A DNA stretch of 64,000 nt from Priestia koreensis (GTDB taxonomy: Bacteria; Bacillota; Bacilli; Bacillales; Bacillaceae_H): NCBI RefSeq assembly GCF_001274935.1, contig NZ_LILC01000010.1:839-64838 (forward strand), read 5' to 3'. Each line of letters begins with the position of its first letter. The first letter of the stretch is position 1. The notes under the pieces are model-generated. The model did not search any database and was not told the DNA's origin. It worked only from the letters and a program-made list of their open reading frames with translations. A program made the translations under genes and the position numbers. This document shows positions 1 to 8,185 of the stretch, piece by piece.

Positions 1-21
1 TAATATAGTACATCCTAATAT

Positions 22-97
22 GGCTTGGTAGCTCAGTCGGTAGAGCAAAGGACTGAAAATCCTTGTGTCGGCGGTTCGATTCCGTCCCAAGCCACCA
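22..97 (+). tRNA. tRNA-Phe (GAA)
   Basis: Cloverleaf with a 7-bp acceptor stem (GGCTTGG/CCAAGCC), GGTTCGATTCC T-arm and encoded 3' CCA. The anticodon GAA lies at 55-57. It is the first of 11 closely spaced tRNAs on the plus strand; the cluster probably extends left of the window. Confidence 0.97.
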
Positions 98-107
98 TTC
101 TAACAAA

Positions 108-183
<76 letters not shown>

Positions 184-200
184 GTTAGATCAGATTTTGT

Positions 201-285
201 GGAGGGGTAGCGAAGAGGCTAAACGCGGCGGACTGTAAATCCGCTCCCTCAGGGTTCGGCGGTTCGAATCCGTCCCCCTCCACCA
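201..285 (+). tRNA. tRNA-Tyr (GTA)
   Basis: Class II tRNA with a long variable arm. Acceptor stem GGAGGGG/CCCCTCC, anticodon GTA at 235-237, encoded CCA. Confidence 0.96.
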
Positions 286-290
286 TTTAT

Positions 291-364
291 AGGGGCATAG
301 TTTAACGGTAGAACAGAGGTCTCCAAAACCTCCGGTGTGGGTTCGATTCCTACTGCCCCTGCCA
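291..364 (+). tRNA. tRNA-Trp (CCA)
   Basis: Acceptor stem AGGGGCA/TGCCCCT, loop CTCCAAA with anticodon CCA at 323-325, and 3' GCCA encoded. Confidence 0.96.
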
Positions 365-390
365 ATTAATTTTAAATTTTTTCTTATAAT

Positions 391-467
391 GGCGGCTGTG
401 GTGAAGTGGTTAACACACCAGATTGTGGCTCTGGCATTCGTGGGTTCGATTCCCATCAGTCGCCCCA
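391..467 (+). tRNA. tRNA-His (GTG)
   Basis: Acceptor stem GGCGGCT/AGTCGCC, anticodon GTG at 425-427, T-arm GGGTTCGATTCCC and CCA encoded. Confidence 0.94.
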
Positions 468-499
468 TATAATTTTATAAAATACGTCAAATGTGATAT

Positions 500-574
500 T
501 GGGCTATAGCCAAGCGGTAAGGCAACGGACTTTGACTCCGTCATTCGTTGGTTCGAATCCAGCTAGCCCAGCCA
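500..574 (+). tRNA. tRNA-Gln (TTG)
   Basis: Acceptor stem TGGGCTA/TAGCCCA, anticodon TTG at 532-534, 3' GCCA encoded. Confidence 0.95.
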
Positions 575-576
575 TT

Positions 577-648
577 GCGGAAGTAGTTCAGTGGTAGAAC
601 ACCACCTTGCCAAGGTGGGGGTCGCGGGTTCGAATCCCGTCTTCCGCT
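577..648 (+). tRNA. tRNA-Gly (GCC)
   Basis: Acceptor stem GCGGAAG/CTTCCGC, anticodon GCC at 609-611. The 3' CCA is not encoded (TTTC follows the discriminator), so it must be added after transcription. It starts only 2 bases after tRNA-Gln. Confidence 0.95.
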
Positions 649-666
649 TTCATTTTTATTTGTCAA

Positions 667-741
667 GGCGGCATAGCCAAGTGGTAAGGCCAAGGTCTGC
701 AAAACCTTTACTCACCGGTTCGAATCCGGTTGCCGCCTCCA
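667..741 (+). tRNA. tRNA-Cys (GCA)
   Basis: Acceptor stem GGCGGCA/TGCCGCC, anticodon GCA at 699-701, 3' TCCA encoded. Confidence 0.95.
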
Positions 742-753
742 TTTATCTGCCCT

Positions 754-842
754 GCCGGGGTGGTGGAATTGGCAGACACACAGGACTTAAAATCCTGCGG
801 TAGGTGACTACCGTGCCGGTTCAAGTCCGGCCCTCGGCACCA
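754..842 (+). tRNA. tRNA-Leu (TAA)
   Basis: Class II tRNA of 89 bases with a long variable arm. Acceptor GCCGGGG pairs with CCTCGGC, the loop CTTAAAA carries anticodon TAA at 788-790, and CCA is encoded. Confidence 0.95.
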
Positions 843-860
843 TATATATTTCTTGCTTAC

Positions 861-942
861 GCCGGTGTGGCGGAATTGGCAGACGCGCACGACTCAAAAT
901 CGTGTTCCTTCTGGAGTGTCGGTTCGACCCCGACCACCGGTA
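861..942 (+). tRNA. tRNA-Leu (CAA)
   Basis: Class II tRNA. Acceptor GCCGGTG pairs with CACCGGT (a terminal G-U pair), anticodon CAA at 895-897. No CCA is encoded. Confidence 0.92.
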
Positions 943-980
943 TCGAGAAATTTTCTCTAGTATCATCTAACATAATAATT

Positions 981-1054
981 GCGGGTGTAGTTTAATGGTA
1001 AAACCTCAGCCTTCCAAGCTGATGTCGTGAGTTCGATTCTCATCACCCGCTCCA
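981..1054 (+). tRNA. tRNA-Gly (TCC)
   Basis: Acceptor stem GCGGGTG/CACCCGC, loop CTTCCAA with anticodon TCC at 1013-1015, 3' TCCA encoded. Last tRNA of the cluster. Confidence 0.95.
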
Positions 1055-1071
1055 TACATAATTTTAATCAC

Positions 1072-1118
1072 AACGCAGTGGTTCGTTTAACAAAACGGGT
1101 CATTGCGTTTTTTATTTT
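1072..1118 (+). terminator. Terminator of the tRNA cluster
   Basis: AACGCAGTG pairs with CATTGCGTT around a 20-base loop and is followed by a T-run. It lies 17 bases after the last tRNA. Confidence 0.85.
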
Positions 1119-1272
1119 CACTGCTACTTAAGTAGATTAAATAATTTAAATTTTCAGTTATAATTTAGAGGACTTTTCATCATTAATTAGAATACATATT
1201 TCTAGTGTAGGTAAATGGTCGTATACTACTTATCTATGCTTCATTATATTTTATTCTGTGGGGGAATAGCGG

Positions 1273-4071
1273 ATGAGGGTTTTTAGTTTATTCAAGGCAG
1301 AAATGGCAGCATTAGTGGCAAAGAAATGGCTGTTAATCTCTGTTATTGTTGCCTTGCTTGTGCCGGTCGTTTATGGGGGAATACTACTATCGCCAAGTTG
1401 GGGTCCATACGACAATTTGTCCAACTTGCCAGTAGCAGTAGTGAACAACGATCAGGGAGCAGAGACAGATGGAGAAATGATCAATGCAGGAAAGGATCTA
1501 GTTTCAAACTTGCAAGAGGGAAAGAATCTTGGATGGAACTTTGTTGATTCTGATGAAGCGAAAAGTGGTTTAAAAAGCTTGAAGTACTACATGGTCATTG
1601 AGATACCAAAAGATTTCTCTAAAAAGGTAACCTCTGTGCTTTCAACAAATCCTCAAAAGCCCGAATTGAAGTATGTACAGAATGAAGGATTAAACTTTAT
1701 GGCAGCACAGGTAACTAAGAGTGCAACAGAGCAGATTAGAGAAAAGCTCTCCAATCAAATTACAGAGAAATATGTTAAGAACATGTTTGGCAGCTTAAAG
1801 GACGTATCTAACGGATTTCAGACGGCCGCTGACGGTTCAGTGAAACTAAATGGAGGAACCGCTGATTTATTCCAAGGCACGACCACAATTTTGGAATCGC
1901 TTACAAATAAATCAGGTGAGATTTCCAAGCTTGCTACGGGTACTAAGGAGCTTGAAAAAGGAACAGGACAGATGTATCAGTCCTTGTCTAGTAAACAAAA
2001 CGATATTACAAAGTTAGCTAATGGTTCTGCACAGCTTAACAATGGTCTTGAGCAAATGTTACAGTCATTGACCGCTAAGCAAGGAGATATCAAAAAGCTT
2101 GCTGACGGTACAAGTGAACTTGAAAAAGGAACTGACCAAATGCTGCAGTCATTGACCGCTAAGCAAGAAGATATCAAACGCCTTGCTGACGGCTCACAGG
2201 CTCTTAAAAATGGAACAGGAGAGCTCTTAACTTCTCTAAAAGGAGGTTCAGGAAATATCCAAGCGTTAGCCTCAGGGTCTCAAGCAATAAATGAGGGAAC
2301 GAAATTACTACTTAACTCTTTAAAAGAAAATGAGCAGGGCGTGAATGATTTGGCATCTGGCTCAAAATTGCTGAACGAAAAGGTACCTGCATTAAAAAAA
2401 GGAACCTCTGATGTTTTAAAAGGCTTGCAACAAACGCAAGGAGCTCTGAAAGAAAAAGTATTACCTGTAACTCAGCAAGTTGCATCTGGAATTGGTGAGG
2501 TTGCCATGCAGTCGCAAGTGCTTGGAGATAATCTAAAACAATTATCCGCGGATCTCCAGGTGTTTTTTAAAGCGCATCCTGAATTGCAGGGAGACCCTAG
2601 TTTCCAAAAGATTGTAGGGACAGGGAATGCTTTATCTGTTGCTGCAAATAATCCGGATAACAAAGCAAAGTTAGAAAGATTAAAACAAGGCGCAAATGGT
2701 ATAGCTGCAGCGCTTACTGAACACGAAGTTCCTAGTGATTCATCAGTTGCAGATGGATTAAAAAAGCTAGTTCAAGGCCAAAAATCAATTGATGATGGTG
2801 TGGGGGCTTTGAATGAAAAAATCCCACAACTAACAGCAGGGACTGAAAAAGTTGCAGCCGGTTGGAACACGATGGTAGATAAAGTTGGTGAGCTTCAGTC
2901 AGGAACTGCAAAGATCGCGGCTGGAAACGACGTTGTAAATAAAGGCTGGGGGTCGATGGTGGACGGAATGGCAAAGCTTGATTCTGGGGCAGGGCTTGTA
3001 TCGGCTGGTAATGCATCAGTTAATGAAGGATGGCAAACCTTAAAAGGGGCCACTGCTAAAATTCATGACGGTCAAGTTAAGGTAAGAGATGGAAATGCAG
3101 ATGTTAATACTGGATGGAAGAAGCTTACGGATGGGACAATTAAGCTTCATGATGGGTCTGGTCAAGTCAGTAATGGAAATGCAGACGTAGCGAAAGGATG
3201 GAAAGTACTTACAGAAGGTGCCAACACAATTCATTCGGGAACGATGCAAGTAAGTGAGGGAAATGAAAAAGTAAACAAGGGCTGGGGAGATTTAACTTCA
3301 GGTGTCACCCGCTTAAATGATGGTGCCCAAAAACTGAATGATGGTTCATTTGAGCTTGCTTCTGGATTGAAAGATGGAGCAGCGAAAACAAGTAGTCTAA
3401 AAGATCTTGATGAGAAGAATTACAATATGTTTGCTTCACCAGTGGAATTAAAAAGCGAAAAGATTTTTAATTTCCCACATTATCGTGATTCAACATCTCC
3501 TTATGTATTAACTCTTGCGTTATTTGTAGGCATTTTAATCATGTCAATGTTTATGAATTTTAAAAGACCACAGGGCGTTTCAGTAGCAGCTTGGTTTGGT
3601 GCAAAATTTATGAATTTGTCCGTTTTCGCCATTACACAAGCTCTGTTGCTTTCAATTGTTGCTATGGTGTTATCGATAAATGTTGAAAACCCAACAGGAT
3701 TTGTACTATTCACTATTTTTGTAAGTATTGTATTCTCCGCAATTGTGAGTTTCTTTGCATCACTTGGCATCATCGGAAGATTTCTTGGTCTCGCATTCGT
3801 GGTACTTCAGCTTTCCATTACGGGTGCGAACTTGCCAATCGATATGCTCCCAGCCAACATGAGGGCTTTGAGCGAATTCCTTCCATTTACGTACAGTATT
3901 GCAGGTTTTAAATCTGTACTTAATTTAGATGCTCCAGGAACCGCATTATATAACGCAAGTGTTCTTGGTATCTACCTTGCCATATTTGCTGTTCTCGCAT
4001 TGATCGTGATCATGGTAAGTGGCAGACGATATAAGGTAGAAGAAAACGTACCTGGTGAATTCAGAGCATAA
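1273..4071 (+). CDS. YhgE/Pip-family membrane protein with long repeat domain
   Basis: A 932-residue protein of the YhgE/Pip family (phage-infection-protein type, related to the YueB/EsaA membrane proteins of type VII secretion). One transmembrane helix near residues 19-38 is followed by a long extracellular region, then about five helices after residue 743 (LALFVGILIMSMF onward). The middle holds two sets of tandem repeats of about 28 residues. The first has the form LADGTxELEKGTxQMLQSLT; the second has the form AGNxxVNxGWxxLxxG, and each unit equals four heptads, as expected for a rod. It is longer than my recollection of B. subtilis YhgE (about 775 residues), mostly through repeats. It is a single transcription unit between two terminators. 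Substrate or partner is unknown; a surface or envelope role is the family-level inference. Confidence 0.85.
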   Translation: MRVFSLFKAEMAALVAKKWLLISVIVALLVPVVYGGILLSPSWGPYDNLSNLPVAVVNNDQGAETDGEMINAGKDLVSNLQEGKNLGWNFVDSDEAKSGLKSLKYYMVIEIPKDFSKKVTSVLSTNPQKPELKYVQNEGLNFMAAQVTKSATEQIREKLSNQITEKYVKNMFGSLKDVSNGFQTAADGSVKLNGGTADLFQGTTTILESLTNKSGEISKLATGTKELEKGTGQMYQSLSSKQNDITKLANGSAQLNNGLEQMLQSLTAKQGDIKKLADGTSELEKGTDQMLQSLTAKQEDIKRLADGSQALKNGTGELLTSLKGGSGNIQALASGSQAINEGTKLLLNSLKENEQGVNDLASGSKLLNEKVPALKKGTSDVLKGLQQTQGALKEKVLPVTQQVASGIGEVAMQSQVLGDNLKQLSADLQVFFKAHPELQGDPSFQKIVGTGNALSVAANNPDNKAKLERLKQGANGIAAALTEHEVPSDSSVADGLKKLVQGQKSIDDGVGALNEKIPQLTAGTEKVAAGWNTMVDKVGELQSGTAKIAAGNDVVNKGWGSMVDGMAKLDSGAGLVSAGNASVNEGWQTLKGATAKIHDGQVKVRDGNADVNTGWKKLTDGTIKLHDGSGQVSNGNADVAKGWKVLTEGANTIHSGTMQVSEGNEKVNKGWGDLTSGVTRLNDGAQKLNDGSFELASGLKDGAAKTSSLKDLDEKNYNMFASPVELKSEKIFNFPHYRDSTSPYVLTLALFVGILIMSMFMNFKRPQGVSVAAWFGAKFMNLSVFAITQALLLSIVAMVLSINVENPTGFVLFTIFVSIVFSAIVSFFASLGIIGRFLGLAFVVLQLSITGANLPIDMLPANMRALSEFLPFTYSIAGFKSVLNLDAPGTALYNASVLGIYLAIFAVLALIVIMVSGRRYKVEENVPGEFRA

Positions 4072-4141
4072 AAAGTAATGAAATAGAGCTTCTTATTATT
4101 TGAGATTTAAAAATAAATTAAACTGGGATCATGTCTGTTTG

Positions 4142-4184
4142 AGCGTAGTACTTCATTTCAAATGAGTACTACGCTTTTATATTG
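4142..4184 (+). terminator. Terminator after YhgE-like gene
   Basis: Perfect 10-bp stem AGCGTAGTAC/GTACTACGCT, extended by TCAT/ATGA, then TTTTAT. Confidence 0.85.
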
Positions 4185-4270
4185 TTTTTTATGATTTTCC
4201 CCCTCGGGCATTACATAGTGGTTCATTTTATAAAAAGGATCATGGCGGAGAGAGTTGCCCTCAAAGACGA

Positions 4271-4305
4271 AGAGACATAGGAAGCCGGATGCTCCCTACG
4301 TCTCT
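4271..4305 (-). terminator. Hairpin after the B3/4-domain gene
   Basis: AGAGACATAGG pairs with CCTACGTCTCT. It sits directly after the stop codon of the minus-strand gene. The minus-strand side lacks a clear T-run, so its strength as a terminator is uncertain. Confidence 0.5.
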
Positions 4306-4971
4306 TTATTCTACGAGCTTATGTGTAGCTTCACCACCATGGATTTGGAGAAACATGTTCTCAAGAGAGGCCGTAAGCTTGTTTGCCTCGTCTCTATCAA
4401 TAGAGGGAGGTAAATAGAGAATTTGGATTGCGTTCGTAGTTGTATGCTCAACGGGTGATCGATTGGAATCGACATAGGGACTTCCAAAGGCACCAATTTC
4501 GTCACGAGAAATAATTTTATTGCTTAGTGTGAGCTCCCGATTATTTAAACCCATATATGAATCACTATCCCCACCAATGTCAATTACAATGTCGCCTTTT
4601 AGATTGTTGAGGTCATAGATGCCAATTGGGATTTTGTATTGAAGTGAAAAAAAGTTATTAATGTCAACCGCAGAGTTAACGGTTGGTAGGTACGTTTGTT
4701 TTTGAATCCTACGGTATAGAGATTCTATAGAAGGACGATATTTGGATGGATCTGTACCTGATTGTTTAAATAGCTGTCTCCATTCAGCTATCTCTGGTAC
4801 AGATGTAACGCTTTGGTCTTGAAGTTCAAAGAAGATAGATTCCTGGAATAAGCGTAATCGGCCTTGTATCATTTGTGGAGAAGTAGAAACGGTAATCCCT
4901 TGATATCGGATCACAGATACAATAAAATTAGGAATTAGTGTTTTAATATGATTAGTGAGTGAAATTTCCAC
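4306..4971 (-). CDS. B3/4 domain-containing protein
   Basis: This 221-residue protein looks like the stand-alone B3/4 domain proteins, which resemble the editing module of the phenylalanyl-tRNA synthetase beta chain. The central segment with GDIVIDIGGDSD and the block after ISRDEIGAFGSPYVDS resemble that fold. In the synthetase this domain removes mischarged tyrosine. For stand-alone members a tRNA or nucleic-acid related role is assumed but not proven. The start is GTG, with AAAGGAA about 8 bases upstream. It is transcribed alone, divergent from queG. No T-box leader is visible upstream. Confidence 0.72.
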   Translation of the reverse strand: MEISLTNHIKTLIPNFIVSVIRYQGITVSTSPQMIQGRLRLFQESIFFELQDQSVTSVPEIAEWRQLFKQSGTDPSKYRPSIESLYRRIQKQTYLPTVNSAVDINNFFSLQYKIPIGIYDLNNLKGDIVIDIGGDSDSYMGLNNRELTLSNKIISRDEIGAFGSPYVDSNRSPVEHTTTNAIQILYLPPSIDRDEANKLTASLENMFLQIHGGEATHKLVE

Positions 4972-5080
4972 TATTGAACATTCCTTTCTATTTTTGAAGA
5001 TAAAGATACGAGTCTTTAAAAGGTAGTTAAGAGATATTATAAATGATTTAAAGAACGAAAACGAGGAAGGAGGTCGTAAT

Positions 5081-6214
5081 ATGAATATGTTGCAGTTGAA
5101 GCAACAGATTATTGACTACAGTAAGGAAATTGGGATAGATAAAATTGGCTTTGCGAGTGCTTCTCCGTTTATTGAATTGAAAGATCGTCTGTATCAGCAG
5201 CAGGAACTAAATTATCAGTCAGGGTTTGAAGAACCGGATATCAAAAAGAGAACTACCCCCGAGCTATTAGTACCAAAAGCGCGCTCTATTATTGCCATTG
5301 CACTGGCATACCCATCTAAAATGAAAGATGCACCTCGAAGTACAAAAAGTGAGCGAAGAGGTATTTTTTGTCGTGCTTCTTGGGGACGTGATTATCATGA
5401 TGTATTAAGGGAGAAGCTAAAGCTGCTAGAAGAGTTTGTACAGGGAATGGTGCCTGATGTTATGACGAAGTCTATGGTAGACACAGGAGAGCTATCAGAT
5501 CGAGCTGTAGCTGAAAGAGCCGGTATCGGTTGGAGTGCTAAGAATTGCTCGATCATTACTCCAGAGTTTGGTTCTTATGTTTATTTGGGGGAGATTGTAA
5601 CAAACCTGCCGCTTGAGCCTGACAGCCCGATAGAAGATCGCTGCGGCACGTGTAATAAATGCGTCGAAGCCTGTCCAACTGATGCACTTGTAACCGGGGG
5701 TCAATTGAACTCTAATCGATGCATAGCATTTCTAACACAAACGAAAGGAATGCTTGCAGAGGAATTTCGAGATAAATTAGGGAATCGCTTGTATGGCTGT
5801 GATACGTGTCAAACTGTTTGTCCAGAAAATAAGGGAAAAGATTTGCATCTTCATCCTGAAATGGAGCCTGATCCTGAAGTTGCAAAGCCACTGTTGAAGC
5901 CGCTGCTCACGATTAGTAATCGTGATTTTAAAGAAACATATGGACATGTTTCAGGATCATGGAGAGGGAAAAAGCCGATTCAGCGCAATGCTATTATTGC
6001 ATTAGCTCATTTTAAAGATGAAACAGCGGTACCTGATCTATTGAACCTTCTGAAAGATGATCCACGTCCCGTTATTAGAGGTACAGCTGCGTGGGCCTTG
6101 GCTAAAATTGCGCCTGCTCGTATTGAGGAGAAATTACAAGAAGCGACAGTAAAGGAAACAGACGAAGAGGTATTGCTTGAATTAGAAAAGGCATTAGCAC
6201 GCTTGGAACAATAA
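5081..6214 (+). CDS. queG: Epoxyqueuosine reductase QueG
   Basis: QueG reduces epoxyqueuosine to queuosine in the wobble position of tRNAs for Asp, Asn, His and Tyr, using cobalamin and two 4Fe-4S clusters. The 377 residues show the cluster motif CGTCNKCVEACP from Cys188 and a second set CDTCQTVCP from Cys240. The N-terminal cobalamin-binding region includes the segment SMVDTGELSDRAVAERAGIG. The tail (about residues 295-377) reads as HEAT-like repeats, which bind the tRNA anticodon arm in this family. GGAGGT lies 5 bases before the ATG. It corresponds to B. subtilis yhbA and leads the yhbA-yhbB-trmL-prkA order seen there. Confidence 0.95.
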   Translation: MNMLQLKQQIIDYSKEIGIDKIGFASASPFIELKDRLYQQQELNYQSGFEEPDIKKRTTPELLVPKARSIIAIALAYPSKMKDAPRSTKSERRGIFCRASWGRDYHDVLREKLKLLEEFVQGMVPDVMTKSMVDTGELSDRAVAERAGIGWSAKNCSIITPEFGSYVYLGEIVTNLPLEPDSPIEDRCGTCNKCVEACPTDALVTGGQLNSNRCIAFLTQTKGMLAEEFRDKLGNRLYGCDTCQTVCPENKGKDLHLHPEMEPDPEVAKPLLKPLLTISNRDFKETYGHVSGSWRGKKPIQRNAIIALAHFKDETAVPDLLNLLKDDPRPVIRGTAAWALAKIAPARIEEKLQEATVKETDEEVLLELEKALARLEQ

Positions 6215-6280
6215 TAAAGTGTTAAAAGACAAACGCTTCATCATAGGTTATAAGAAAGCCTATGAAAGTGGTGAAGTCTT

Positions 6281-7168
6281 TTGCAAACGAAAAAAATTGT
6301 CCTGCATACGTTAGTTAGATCACGTGCAGAAGGTTATGTAAATGGCAATCTGCACCGCGATTTTTCGCCTTTTATTGAAAAGCAGGTGGAACAAAAGTGT
6401 AATCAAATGTCCAAGCGCGGGGCTGAAATTGTAAAGTGTTCGGCTAAGGGGTATGTTGATCATATTTCGAATGAATATGAGGAAACCACCGTTTACTATC
6501 ATGTTGAAGTGGAGTCACTTGTAAAACAGCGTAGCTTCTTTTATATAGAAGAAACCGTTGAAAAGCGTAAAGCGTTATTTTACAAAGATACGCTATTGAA
6601 AGATGAAGAGATTTATCCTTTTTCTACGTCATTCGATAGTGAAGAGATGGATCGCTATGATTTCGATGAAGATGAGGATCGGTCCTTTAATTATGATCGG
6701 CGCGCAGCTGTTCAGTATGCGGAGAGATACTGGAATTCTCATAATCCGAGCTATACAAATTTTGATGTGAACTGCACGAACTACGTCTCGCAGTGTTTGC
6801 GAGCTGGTACTGCTCCGATGAGAGGATATCCAAATAAGGGTCAAGGCTGGTGGATGCAGACGAAAAATTGGAGCTATAGCTGGACGGTCGCAAACTCTTT
6901 TTACTGGTATTTAAATTCCTCAAAGACAGGATTAACGGCAACTAAGAAAACGGCAGCAAAAGATTTAATGATTGGTGATATCATTTGCTATGATTTTCAA
7001 GGAGATGGCAGGTGGGATCATTCAACCATTATTGTTGCCAAGGATGACGATGGTATGCCGCTTGTGAATGCCAATACGTATAATAGTCGCATGAGATATT
7101 GGGCATATGAGGACTCATCCGCATACACCCCAAACATGAAGTATGGTTTTTTCCATATTAATGGGTGA
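6281..7168 (+). CDS. Amidase domain-containing protein, YhbB-like
   Basis: A 295-residue protein with an uncharacterised N-terminal half rich in charged residues and a C-terminal putative amidase domain (Amidase_6 type). The motif NCTNYVSQ around Cys165 and WDHSTIIV around His247 fit the Cys-His pair of this papain-like fold. No signal peptide or membrane segment is seen, so it is probably cytoplasmic or spore-associated. The start is TTG, preceded by GTGGTGAAG. A palindrome just upstream (CATAGG...CCTATG) lies between it and queG. It holds the same place as B. subtilis yhbB. Substrate unknown. Confidence 0.75.
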   Translation: MQTKKIVLHTLVRSRAEGYVNGNLHRDFSPFIEKQVEQKCNQMSKRGAEIVKCSAKGYVDHISNEYEETTVYYHVEVESLVKQRSFFYIEETVEKRKALFYKDTLLKDEEIYPFSTSFDSEEMDRYDFDEDEDRSFNYDRRAAVQYAERYWNSHNPSYTNFDVNCTNYVSQCLRAGTAPMRGYPNKGQGWWMQTKNWSYSWTVANSFYWYLNSSKTGLTATKKTAAKDLMIGDIICYDFQGDGRWDHSTIIVAKDDDGMPLVNANTYNSRMRYWAYEDSSAYTPNMKYGFFHING

Positions 7169-7237
7169 TGAGAATTCTGTTGTTTTGCGCTGATCGTGAT
7201 ATAATGAAGAGTAGATTGTTTAGTTGAGGTGAAAAAA

Positions 7238-7723
7238 TTGGGAATTCATGTAGTACTATATCAACCAGAAATCCCTGCAAATACGGGTAATATTGCAAGA
7301 ACTTGTGCAGCAACGGATACGACTTTGCATTTGATTCGTCCGTTAGGCTTTTCAACAGACGATAAAATGTTGAAGAGAGCTGGGCTAGATTACTGGCAAT
7401 ATGTAAATATTCATTACCATGATTCATTAGAAGAAGTGTTTGAGAAGTATGCAGAAGGAAAGTTCTATTTTATTACGAAATTTGGTGAGCAAGCTCATAG
7501 CTCTTTCGATTATAGTAATCTAGAGGAAGATTATTTCTTCGTATTCGGTCGCGAAACAAAGGGGTTACCACCTGAAATTATCCAGAACAACATGGACAGA
7601 TGCCTTCGTTTACCGATGAATGAGAATGTTCGATCACTAAATTTATCAAACACTGCAGCCATTTTAATTTACGAAGCGCTACGCCAACAAAATTATCCTG
7701 GCTTGAAATTTACAAATGACTAA
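7238..7723 (+). CDS. trmL: tRNA (cytidine(34)-2'-O)-methyltransferase TrmL
   Basis: SPOUT-class methyltransferase that methylates the ribose of nucleotide 34 in tRNA-Leu species. The protein has about 161 residues and shows the family start LYQPEIPANTGNIARTC, the knot motifs FVFGRETKGLP and LPMNENVRSLNLSN, and the closing segment AAILIYEALRQQ. I chose the TTG at 7238 because GAGGTG sits 6 bases upstream; an in-frame GTG at 7229 overlaps that ribosome binding site. The gene is called cspR in older B. subtilis annotation. The window also carries both likely substrates, tRNA-Leu TAA and CAA. Confidence 0.95.
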   Translation: MGIHVVLYQPEIPANTGNIARTCAATDTTLHLIRPLGFSTDDKMLKRAGLDYWQYVNIHYHDSLEEVFEKYAEGKFYFITKFGEQAHSSFDYSNLEEDYFFVFGRETKGLPPEIIQNNMDRCLRLPMNENVRSLNLSNTAAILIYEALRQQNYPGLKFTND

Positions 7724-7726
7724 TAA

Positions 7727-7757
7727 AAAAAGCATCCAGCTGGATGCTTTTTTTATT
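7727..7757. terminator. Bidirectional terminator after trmL
   Basis: AAAGCATCCAG/CTGGATGCTTT is a perfect palindrome with A-run before and T-run after. It also ends the small minus-strand ORF at 7753-7842. Confidence 0.9.
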
Positions 7758-7842
7758 TTCTTCCCGGTTTGTCGTTGTACCCTGCTGTGAAGATAGAAGA
7801 TAAAAATGCAATACATACCCCTAAAAGTATAAGCGTCCTCAT
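7753..7842 (-). CDS. 29-residue membrane microprotein (hypothetical)
   Basis: A short ORF on the minus strand that starts ATG AGG ACG. A perfect AGGAGG lies 6 bases upstream, and the ORF stops right at a strong terminator. The product begins MRTLILLGVCIAFLSSIFTA and ends in a polar tail (GYNDKPGRK), so a single membrane helix of about 18 residues is predicted. The ribosome binding site and the fitted terminator are what make it credible. I do not recognise a family. It converges on trmL and lies upstream of prkA on the opposite strand. Confidence 0.55.
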   Translation of the reverse strand: MRTLILLGVCIAFLSSIFTAGYNDKPGRK

Positions 7843-8109
7843 ACCCATCCTCCTCAGTAAACGTTTCCAAAAAAATACTATAGCTTCATTATAGCGAATA
7901 AGAATGGACATGGGAATGATAAATCGTTAAATAACCATCACTATTTTCTAATACGTGAAAAAAATTAAAAAATAAGTTCTAAGTTATTACTTTGAGGAGG
8001 AAATATGGATTCTATTTTCTTTTTAGAGCAATAATCCCTTTTAATCCTATAGATTCGTAAGGATAAACAAATATATTTTAGAGGATTTAGGACAGATTTG
8101 AAATTAGAA

Positions 8110-8139
8110 AGCATGTTCACGTCATTTAGCGCATAAATT
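8110..8139 (+). promoter_or_regulatory. Candidate sigma-E promoter of prkA
   Basis: AGCATGTT and CATAAATT are 14 bases apart and end 46 bases before the prkA start. They resemble the sporulation sigma-E elements (kTCATATT and CATACAAT). prkA is known to be expressed in sporulation in B. subtilis. The match is partial. The rest of the 7857-8185 gap shows nothing else I can name. Confidence 0.35.
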
Positions 8140-8185
8140 GTATTAATCTTGGTCGCTAGCATCACTAGTAGGGGGAGGTTCCTAA

